From: Clostridia bacterium
GTDB taxonomy: Bacteria > Bacillota > Clostridia > Oscillospirales > CAG-272
Direction: 5' to 3'
Assembly (NCBI GenBank): GCA_900754175.1
Contig: CAAEBS010000151.1
Coordinates: 1-14,484, forward strand
DNA: 14,484 nt
In this document: positions 7,020 through 12,785 of the stretch, piece by piece
Layout: the number at the start of each line of letters is the position of its first letter
How positions within the stretch are numbered: the first letter of the stretch is position 1
The notes under the pieces: generated by a model
What the model was told of the DNA's origin: nothing
The model's input: only the letters and a program-made list of their open reading frames with translations
Database searches by the model: none
Position numbers and translations under genes: made by a program

Positions 7020-8459
7020 TCAGGAGAACATGAAGTTCACTTCTTCCAGACCGGATCTGAATTTGTTTCTGTCAGCGGCAAAGTAGGTGGTGATCTGTTC
7101 GCTGTCACGCACCGCTCTGCGCATCAGGGCAAAGATGTCTACCGTGTCGAGAATACGTCCCGGGTCGTACATGATTCCGTTACGCAGGATTTCCAGCATC
7201 TTTACGTCGTTCGGGTGCTGGGAGTAGCGGTACTGGAGTGCCTTGAAAAGAACGGGGTTCAGCGAAACGTAGCCGTTGTGTGCCATGGATTCCAGTACGG
7301 CGGCGGACATATCGGCGTCACGTGCCACGACCGGAATGGAAAACATATTGTACGTCATGGCGATGCAGGTGGAGTATTTTTCCTGATCCTCGCTGTACTT
7401 CGGCATGGGAAGAATACCGTAATCAACGTCGGAGCCGACAAGCTCGTTTATGACATTTTCCGCAACGTAGGGCTGGAAAAGTGCCTTTCCGGATTTCATT
7501 GCCTCGGGATAGCCGGGAATATCTTTGGTCTGGCAGTAGGCGCCTTCGTTTGCATGGAACAGCTTTTTCAGGGCGTCGCAGACGCTGACGCCGTAATCGC
7601 CGTTCAGCTGGGAATTGATCTCAAGCTCGCCCATGCTGTTGGTGATAAGGCTCGGCAGATTTGCCGCCGCTTGGAATGCGTCGATCTCCAGGTAGTTGTC
7701 GATGACAAGTCCGAAGGTGTCGCCTGCGTCCTTTGCGTGGGAATTGTTGTCGTCGGAGTAGACCAGCTTTGCAAAGTTGCCCAGCTGTTCAAAGGTCCAT
7801 TTTCCGTTCTCTACCAATTCATAGAGATCGCCAAGGTTGTAGTCCTGCGCCATGGTGTAGTTGAAGGTCATCAGAAACATATTTTTGATAACGCTTCCGG
7901 TCAGGTCGCCGGTGCAGTAGTACATTTTTCCGTTGACGGTGTTGGCGGTGCGGAAGCCTTCAGACCAGTAGGGTGCGTCCCAGGTTATGTATTTTACCTT
8001 GGTCAGGTCCTGGTAAAGTCCCTGTTGTGTGCCGACTGCCGCCGCAAGCGAATACTGACAGATGAGGTCGATTCCGTCGTCGCCGCTGAGCATATAGACC
8101 TTGTTGATGAAGTCGCCACGGTTGGCATAGTTTCCTTTTTCCTCCCGGGCGACGTTGAACTTGATGGAAAGCTCATCCTCTACCGCCTTGAGGTGGTAGT
8201 AGGTCTCGGTATCAATGGCGGGGAGCTTGTCGTTCAGCTCCAGTACCCAGTCGTTGGCTTGGTCCCACGTGAAGATGTTGAAATCCTTTCCGCCGTAGTC
8301 CACGTCGGGCTTGACGTAGGTGTCGCCTTCGATGGTGGTTGCAGGGGTCTTGGTGGTGTTCTCTTCTGTGCCGTTTGATTTCTTATTACAGCCGGCAAAA
8401 GCTGTGAGCGAAGAAAGCAGGAACAGCAGACAGAGAACAAGTCCTATGGTTCTCTTCAT
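7020..8459 (-). CDS. ABC-type extracellular solute-binding lipoprotein
   Basis: A 479-residue exported lipoprotein, long for family 1 carbohydrate-binding receptors. Signal segment and lipobox FAGC give a lipidated Cys at 24, followed by an Asn/Thr/Lys-rich linker. The mature part has features usual for sugar-binding receptors: an early DFNIFTW strand, a G-x-x-D-L region (SGDDGIDLICQYS), aromatic-rich stretches (WDAPYWSEGF, ENGKWTFEQL), a KSGKALFQPY strand and YGILPMPKYSEDQEKY. The start is chosen because AAGGAGG lies eight bases upstream; a longer frame upstream would extend across the promoter. It is the first gene of the operon with the EEP and discoidin lipoproteins. No permease or ATPase gene follows, so it either uses permeases encoded elsewhere or acts as a surface binder or sensor. 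The sugar specificity is unknown. Confidence 0.92.
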   Translation of the reverse strand: MKRTIGLVLCLLFLLSSLTAFAGCNKKSNGTEENTTKTPATTIEGDTYVKPDVDYGGKDFNIFTWDQANDWVLELNDKLPAIDTETYYHLKAVEDELSIKFNVAREEKGNYANRGDFINKVYMLSGDDGIDLICQYSLAAAVGTQQGLYQDLTKVKYITWDAPYWSEGFRTANTVNGKMYYCTGDLTGSVIKNMFLMTFNYTMAQDYNLGDLYELVENGKWTFEQLGNFAKLVYSDDNNSHAKDAGDTFGLVIDNYLEIDAFQAAANLPSLITNSMGELEINSQLNGDYGVSVCDALKKLFHANEGAYCQTKDIPGYPEAMKSGKALFQPYVAENVINELVGSDVDYGILPMPKYSEDQEKYSTCIAMTYNMFSIPVVARDADMSAAVLESMAHNGYVSLNPVLFKALQYRYSQHPNDVKMLEILRNGIMYDPGRILDTVDIFALMRRAVRDSEQITTYFAADRNKFRSGLEEVNFMFS

Positions 8460-8467
8460 ATAAAAAA

Positions 8468-8474
8468 CCTCCTT
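8468..8474 (-). promoter_or_regulatory. Strong ribosome binding site of the solute-binding protein gene
   Basis: AAGGAGG on the minus strand, eight bases before ATG at 8459. It decides against the in-frame ATG at 8522, which would overlap the -35 element. Confidence 0.85.
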
Positions 8475-8493
8475 GTTTTGTTTTTGTGATAAT

Positions 8494-8522
8494 ATTATAA
8501 CATTCAGGGCGGCATATTCCAA
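8494..8522 (-). promoter_or_regulatory. Promoter of the lipoprotein operon (weak -35)
   Basis: On the minus strand TTGGAA (8517-8522), 17 bases, TATAAT (8494-8499). The -10 is perfect but the -35 matches only 4/6, which fits activator-dependent initiation. The -10 sits inside a 16-base near-palindrome (8486-8501, one mismatched pair). Confidence 0.72.
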
Positions 8523-8530
8523 TGGTGCAG

Positions 8531-8566
8531 TCGCCCATGTTTTGGGGTGAATCGCCAGTTTTCGGG
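8531..8566. promoter_or_regulatory. Candidate AraC-type binding repeats
   Basis: Two related elements lie next to the weak -35 of the lipoprotein operon: TCGCCCATGTTTTGGGG from 8531 and TCGCCAGTTTTCGGG from 8552. The TCGCC cores are 21 bp apart, about two helical turns, and the following GTTTT-GGG parts 19 bp apart. Relative to the expected start point they cover roughly -44 to -79, the usual place for an AraC-family activator. The binder is inferred from the neighbouring araC gene only. Confidence 0.5.
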
Positions 8567-8634
8567 ATTTTTTCTGGAAGGGCGGGAAATTTCCGGAATT
8601 TTTCGTCTGATTGTTGCTTTTTCCATGAAAAAGC

Positions 8635-8663
8635 TTGACATTTGGGTACGATTTGTATATAAT
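8635..8663 (+). promoter_or_regulatory. Consensus sigma-A promoter of the araC gene
   Basis: TTGACA (8635-8640), 17 bases, TATAAT (8658-8663), both perfect. The transcript should start near 8670, leaving a leader of about 95 bases before the regulator start at 8765. Confidence 0.87.
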
Positions 8664-8681
8664 ATACTTGTGATTTATATC

Positions 8682-8765
8682 ATGCGCATGAAAAAATATA
8701 ACCGGATTCCCTGGTATAAATTGTGCCGGATTGACACCGAAAATCCAGGAAAGGAGGTACGGTAA
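8682..8765 (+). CDS. Possible 27-residue leader peptide overlapping araC
   Basis: An open frame of 27 codons (MRMKKYNRIPW..., ending GKEVR) begins about 12 bases after the expected transcription start. Its TAA shares one base with the araC ATG (TAATG at 8763-8767). The overlap is typical of translational coupling, and the araC Shine-Dalgarno sequence lies inside the frame. Against it, neither ATG (8682 or 8688) has a ribosome binding site of its own, and the peptide resembles nothing I know. It may be only an untranslated leader with a chance frame. Confidence 0.3.
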   Translation: MRMKKYNRIPWYKLCRIDTENPGKEVR

Positions 8766-9676
8766 TGAGCTATATTTACTACTATCATTTTCATCCGAGC
8801 AAGGATAAAAAACAGGATATCAGCCTGTCGTCCAACTCGCCCATTCCTTACGATTACGACGGAAGCGGCTTTTTTTCCGACCGGATCTACCATTCCCGCA
8901 ACTCGCACGCAAGATTTTATATCGTAACGTTCGGATACGAAAAATCCTGGTTTGCCGCTCCACGGCACAGAACAATCAACCGCTACACCCTGCATTTCTG
9001 CTTTGACGGGGAGGGGGAGATCAACGGAACGACGATTCACCGGGGAGACGCTTATATTGTGAAGCCGAACGAGCCGTACACGGTGAACTACGGGCAGAAA
9101 ACGCCGATCACGCTGGGGTGGATCGCCCTTTCCGGCACGGCGCTGGAGGAGATGATCGAGGTGCTTCACCTACCGCTGGAGCCGCATTTCTGCGTGGGAC
9201 CGGAGCAGATCAAGCGGATCGAGGAGATCTTTCTGGACACGGTTTACGAAAATCACGAGCAGGAGGGGCTTCCGTTTTTCCTTTTCAGCCGCTTTTTTCA
9301 GGTGCTGGCCTGCACCCGTCTGTCGTATTCTCTGATCCCGACCACCAACAATTCCTACCTGGATCACGCCATGGGCTTTATCAATATGCACTACCACGAG
9401 GAAATCACCGTGGCGGACATTGCCAGAGAGCTTCACATTTCGGTGTCCCGGCTTCGCAGTCTTTTTGATACCGAACTGGGATATTCTCCGCAGGATGCGA
9501 TCATTAACAAGCGGATGTCGGTTGCCAAAGCCATGCTCAGCGGGGAACACACCATGTCGATCCAGAGCATTGCCAATGCCTGCGGTTACAGCGACCAGGG
9601 GGCGTTTTCCAAGCGGGTCAAAAAGGAGACCGGACTTTCCCCGTCGGAATACCGCAAAAAGCAGAGGGAGCTGTAA
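8765..9676 (+). CDS. AraC/XylS-family transcriptional regulator
   Basis: A 303-residue one-component regulator. The N-terminal half (about 45-140) is a cupin-like sensor barrel (YTLHFCFDGEGEING, IHRGDAYIVKPNEPYTVNYG). The C-terminal ~100 residues carry the two helix-turn-helix motifs of the family: ITVADIARELHISVSRLRSLF (about 214-234) and MSIQSIANACGYSDQGAFSKRVKKETGLSPSEYR (about 264-297). The start has AAAGGAGG nine bases upstream. It is transcribed divergently from the lipoprotein operon, a layout usual for AraC activators of sugar-uptake operons, and the paired repeats at 8531-8566 are its likely site. The inducer is probably a carbohydrate that reaches the cytoplasm, which is inference. 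Confidence 0.95.
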   Translation: MSYIYYYHFHPSKDKKQDISLSSNSPIPYDYDGSGFFSDRIYHSRNSHARFYIVTFGYEKSWFAAPRHRTINRYTLHFCFDGEGEINGTTIHRGDAYIVKPNEPYTVNYGQKTPITLGWIALSGTALEEMIEVLHLPLEPHFCVGPEQIKRIEEIFLDTVYENHEQEGLPFFLFSRFFQVLACTRLSYSLIPTTNNSYLDHAMGFINMHYHEEITVADIARELHISVSRLRSLFDTELGYSPQDAIINKRMSVAKAMLSGEHTMSIQSIANACGYSDQGAFSKRVKKETGLSPSEYRKKQREL

Positions 9677-9725
9677 ATATTCCTTATGCGTAACAGCGTT
9701 TGATTCATTTTCTGAAGGTTTTCGC

Positions 9726-9792
9726 CCGCCTTTTGCAAAAGGCGGCACGGGTCCAGCGGCGTGGACCGCTGGTCGCCCTCCGCAGAGGGCGA
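9726..9792. repeat. Intergenic cluster of three palindromes (REP/MITE-like)
   Basis: Three hairpins in a row: a perfect 20-bp palindrome (9726-9745), a 7-bp stem with a 6-base loop (9753-9772) that competes with an overlapping alternative stem, and an 8-bp stem TCGCCCTC/GAGGGCGA (9773-9792). The block is GC-rich, contains no gene and lies between araC and its terminator. It looks like the mobile intergenic repeats seen in many copies in clostridial genomes. GGTCGCCCTCCG recurs near 14435 in this window. Confidence 0.5.
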
Positions 9793-9815
9793 AATTCCCC
9801 CCCTTTGAATAAAGA

Positions 9816-9860
9816 ATGCCCGCTCAGCCAGATGGCTGAGCGGGCATCTTTTCGTTTTTT
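9816..9860. terminator. Bidirectional terminator between araC and the small lipoprotein
   Basis: Perfect 14-bp stem (9816-9829 with 9834-9847) with a 4-base loop. The plus-strand RNA ends CUUUUCGUUUUUU; the minus-strand RNA ends UCUUUAUU. It serves the convergent araC and esterase/lipoprotein transcripts. The plus-strand T-run runs into the stop codon of the minus-strand gene at 9859. Confidence 0.87.
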
Positions 9861-10155
9861 AATTTACCGGAATGTAAGAATCCCATTCGGTTTTTCCGTC
9901 GTCGTCAAGGCGGATGTCGGGCTTCTGCTTTTCAGGCGGTTCGGTGTCCTTGCTGGGGGTGTCAGTGCTGGGTTCGGTTGCGGCGGTTGTGACGTCGCCG
10001 CCGGGAGCGTTCGTGTCGCCGGAGGTGGCGGGAGCCTGGGTCTGTGCGGTGGTATCGCTTGCGGCGGGATCGTCTTTTTCCTTGGCGCAGAAACAAAGGG
10101 AAAGCACGCAGATCAGGATCAGCAGGATCACGCCGGTCTTTTTGAAAAATTTCAT
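9859..10155 (-). CDS. Small lipoprotein with Thr/Pro-rich linker, unknown function
   Basis: A 98-residue exported peptide that I do not recognise. MKFFKK plus a long hydrophobic stretch (about 8-22) ends in LSLCFC. The lipobox is not canonical: Cys23 follows Phe, and Cys21 is an alternative, but the following charged segment fits a lipoprotein. Residues ~30-75 are a low-complexity Thr/Ala/Asp/Pro linker. The last ~20 residues (KPDIRLDDDGKTEW, ending YIPVN) are the only part that looks structured or ligand-like. The start is chosen by AAGGAG eight bases upstream; a longer frame would overlap the end of the esterase gene. It follows that gene by 19 bases and must be co-transcribed, so a role as membrane partner, anchor or signal for the secreted esterase is possible. 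Confidence 0.8.
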   Translation of the reverse strand: MKFFKKTGVILLILICVLSLCFCAKEKDDPAASDTTAQTQAPATSGDTNAPGGDVTTAATEPSTDTPSKDTEPPEKQKPDIRLDDDGKTEWDSYIPVN

Positions 10156-10174
10156 ATCGTTTGCTCCTTGTCGT

Positions 10175-12517
10175 TTATTTGTCCGAAAGAACGGTGTCAC
10201 GGATGAAAGCGGAAAGCACGTTTGCGGCGGAGGTGTGTCCGGCGTCGCTCGGGTGCCCGTTTCCGGCGGACTGGTCGTAGGGAAGCTTTACGCCGTAAAC
10301 CCCGAATTCTTCTCCGCCAAGCTCGCTGAGGATCTGTCCGATCTTGGCTTCAAAGTTCGTAAGCTTGTCGCCTGTCATCATGGAACCGTATGCCCAGACG
10401 ACCTTTGCGTCCGGGTTCATCTGCCGGACGGCGGCGGTAAATTCCTTTGCCGCTTTTACAAAGTCGGTTTCGTAGTTGCTTCTGCCGTTGACGTCGTTTG
10501 TACCGAGGTGAATGACCACCACGTCGGCAGTGCGCTTCGGCGTGTATCGTGCGTCTCCACGCTTATAACAGGTCTTGTCGTAAATGCCGGGGAGGTAACC
10601 GCTCTGGTTGGCGTCCGGCAGGAGCGCCCAGCCGGAAACCGAGATCATGGAGTAGTCGGCGTTCAGCAGGGAAGCGGTCTTGTAGGCGTATGCCGCCGTG
10701 GCGTCGCAGTATTCTGCCGTTCCGTAGTAGGTAACGCCGGTGGTGGGATAACCTACCGTGCCGTAGCCGCAGGTGATGCTGTCGCCGATAAATTCGATCA
10801 TCAGATCGTTTTCAGCCGGCGGCTCCAGCAGATTGCCTGCCATGGAAAGCGAGTGCAGGGTGGAAATGGTGTGGGCAACGTGGGTCTGCTTGACGAGCTT
10901 TACGGTGTAGGTGCCGGCAGCCATTCCACGGAGAATGGTGTATTCGTTCGTGCCGGTCTCAAAGCAGAGCCGTTGCGGCTGGCGCTCGCCGTTGACGTAT
11001 AAAGTATAGTAGGTAGTTCCGCTGCAGGTCACTTTCAGGGTCACGTCGCCGGCGAGCTTTGCGTTGAACTCGATTCCGGACGCCGTAAAGTCGCAGGCGA
11101 TTCCGTCTTCAAGGGGCGTGCTTCTGCCGGAAACCTTCAGCATATCTTGCTGTTCCAGCAGGTCAAAGAGCGTGCTTTCAGCTTGGTTGACGTCTTTCAT
11201 GACTACCGTTTTGGATTTTCCTTTCTTTTCGTCATCGTTCACCGTCGCATAGGGAGTCACCTTCAGACTGAAAAGACCGATATCGGCGGGAATACCCGTG
11301 ATGACGGCGGTATAAATGGCTGTGCCGCCAAGGCTTTCAGCGGTGATGGACGTGCCGTCCGGCTGTTCGATCTTGTCCAGAAGCGTGCCGGCTTTCTGGT
11401 CAAAACTCCAGGTATAGCCCTCCTCGGAGGCACATTCGATCCGGGCGCCGACGTTGGTCACTCCCTCCTCGTTTACGGTGCAGATCAGGCGCAGGGAATA
11501 GGTTTCGTCAGCGGCGACCGAGCGCTGATAGCCCTGGAAGCTCACGGGCACGACCTCCTCCGGCTGTGCTTCGCCAAGAAAAGTAAGACTGATACAGCTC
11601 CACCAGCCGTAAGTCTGGTTCTTGACCATACGGATGTATTTGTAAGGTGTGGTGTCGGTCACACGCAGATGCACGATATTGCCGGCATTTGCAAGCGTTC
11701 CGTTGGTCCGTGCTACCTCTTTCCAGGTCTCGCCGTCATTGGACCCCTCAAAGATCATGTGATTCATTCTTGCGTTATAAGAGGGGTAGAGCAGTTTGAC
11801 GTAGATATCGGTCAGGATTGTGGGGGTCTCAAAGCCGCCACGGATCAGTTCGCCGTTCTTTCCGGACGTATTGAAATTGCAGGAAGTGGCATTGTCGGGG
11901 TTCCATATGTTGGCAATGGTTGCGGGAGCACCCTCCATGGCACTGATATGGTTGACCTTTACGGGCGTGGGAACACTTTCAGTATCGCAGTAAAAGGCGA
12001 CCCAGCGGAGGTCAAACCAAATCGAATCAGTAGCCCCCGACAATCCTTTAGTCTCTTTCAGTGCCACCGGCTTGGAAAGCTTTACGTAGCTGTACTCCGT
12101 GTCGTCCACAACCGGCAGGGTGTAGGTGTTGGCGGTCTTTCTCACGTCAGGAATACCAAGCAGAGTAATGGCGTTCGTCCAGTTTTCACCGTCGGTAGAA
12201 AACGAAATGATGATATTGTTGGAACGGGTGCTGTAATACTGGTTGCATATCGTGATCTTTGTGATCCGGCTTGGGGTATTCAGCTTTCCGATCATTTCGA
12301 CATTCTCATTGAAGCGACTGCCGAGCCGTGTGGTGTTGGAGGGATTCCAGACCTTGCTCCAGTCGATCGGGTCGCCCTTATCGTCATTCAGGTTTTCCGT
12401 TGCGGAAACGTGGGTGACGGCAAGCGGCGTGGGGCTGTCTGCCGCCATAGCCGGGAATACGGCGACGAGGGCGAACAGGAGGGTTGCCACAAGGCAAAGA
12501 CAAATTCTTTTCTTCAT
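10175..12517 (-). CDS. Secreted multidomain CE2-like SGNH esterase with two discoidin-like modules
   Basis: A 780-residue secreted protein. The signal peptide ends near AMAA (residue ~25) with no lipobox or sortase motif. Discoidin-like modules lie at about 31-180 (STDGENW at 107-113) and 186-316 (SNDGETW at 259-265). An unnamed beta-sandwich follows at ~325-440. Residues ~470-560 are a jelly-roll and 572-780 an SGNH hydrolase with FIGDSITCGYG (Ser580), SGWAL (Gly629), HLGTND (Asn674) and GHPSDAGH (Asp758, His761). Jelly-roll plus SGNH is the build of carbohydrate esterase family 2, which removes acetyl groups from plant polysaccharides. Likely role: deacetylation of a glycan gripped by the binding modules. 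Start has AAGGAG upstream. The N-terminal half is nearly duplicated in the divergent gene starting at 12786. Confidence 0.9.
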   Translation of the reverse strand: MKKRICLCLVATLLFALVAVFPAMAADSPTPLAVTHVSATENLNDDKGDPIDWSKVWNPSNTTRLGSRFNENVEMIGKLNTPSRITKITICNQYYSTRSNNIIISFSTDGENWTNAITLLGIPDVRKTANTYTLPVVDDTEYSYVKLSKPVALKETKGLSGATDSIWFDLRWVAFYCDTESVPTPVKVNHISAMEGAPATIANIWNPDNATSCNFNTSGKNGELIRGGFETPTILTDIYVKLLYPSYNARMNHMIFEGSNDGETWKEVARTNGTLANAGNIVHLRVTDTTPYKYIRMVKNQTYGWWSCISLTFLGEAQPEEVVPVSFQGYQRSVAADETYSLRLICTVNEEGVTNVGARIECASEEGYTWSFDQKAGTLLDKIEQPDGTSITAESLGGTAIYTAVITGIPADIGLFSLKVTPYATVNDDEKKGKSKTVVMKDVNQAESTLFDLLEQQDMLKVSGRSTPLEDGIACDFTASGIEFNAKLAGDVTLKVTCSGTTYYTLYVNGERQPQRLCFETGTNEYTILRGMAAGTYTVKLVKQTHVAHTISTLHSLSMAGNLLEPPAENDLMIEFIGDSITCGYGTVGYPTTGVTYYGTAEYCDATAAYAYKTASLLNADYSMISVSGWALLPDANQSGYLPGIYDKTCYKRGDARYTPKRTADVVVIHLGTNDVNGRSNYETDFVKAAKEFTAAVRQMNPDAKVVWAYGSMMTGDKLTNFEAKIGQILSELGGEEFGVYGVKLPYDQSAGNGHPSDAGHTSAANVLSAFIRDTVLSDK

Positions 12518-12553
12518 ATTGCATCTCCTTCGGTATAGAATATCTGTTCTACC

Positions 12554-12583
12554 ATTTTAGCATTTTTCGCATGGATTTGTAAA
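12554..12583 (-). promoter_or_regulatory. Promoter of the esterase gene
   Basis: On the minus strand TTTACA (12578-12583), 18 bases, TAAAAT (12554-12559); each hexamer matches 5/6. The -35 touches the inverted repeat at 12584-12619. Confidence 0.65.
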
Positions 12584-12619
12584 GTGTTGAATCGACCGTT
12601 TTTTGGGTCGATTCGACAC
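12584..12619. promoter_or_regulatory. Candidate operator: 14-bp-arm inverted repeat
   Basis: GTGTTGAATCGACC (12584-12597) and GGTCGATTCGACAC (12606-12619) pair over 14 positions with one T-G mismatch and an 8-base spacer of T's flanked by G. Half-site centres are 22 bp apart. It abuts the -35 of the esterase promoter and no T-run follows the stem, so a protein-binding site is more likely than a terminator. Confidence 0.5.
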
Positions 12620-12650
12620 AAAGGGAAAAGTAAATTTAACCAAAATTTAG

Positions 12651-12662
12651 CGCCTGCAGGCG
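12651..12662. repeat. 12-bp perfect palindrome between divergent promoters
   Basis: CGCCTGCAGGCG is self-complementary over all 12 bases and lies near the middle of the divergent region. Role unknown; it may be a small operator or chance. Confidence 0.3.
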
Positions 12663-12714
12663 AAAAAAGGGGGGAGTGTTGGCGATATGGCGAAAAACAC
12701 AGTTTATTCAACCA

Positions 12715-12743
12715 TTGTGACAAGTGAGTGTGTGTGATAAAAT
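12715..12743 (+). promoter_or_regulatory. Promoter of the plus-strand discoidin gene
   Basis: TTGTGA (12715-12720), 17 bases, TAAAAT (12738-12743). The -35 is only 4/6, which again suggests activation. The tandem TGGCGA elements at 12680-12693 lie about 60-70 bases before the expected start point. Confidence 0.6.
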
Positions 12744-12785
12744 AAAAACAGAATTTATTTCAAAAAAATAACAAGGAGTAAAAGC

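Noticed and set aside
6906..8378. Long plus-strand open frame (490 codons) opposite the solute-binding protein gene
   Set aside because: Antisense shadow of a lipoprotein gene with clear signal peptide, ribosome binding site and promoter; no recognisable domains.
8460..8522. 21-residue N-terminal extension of the solute-binding protein
   Set aside because: It would place the start codon in the -35 element and put the signal peptide internally; AAGGAGG marks the inner ATG.
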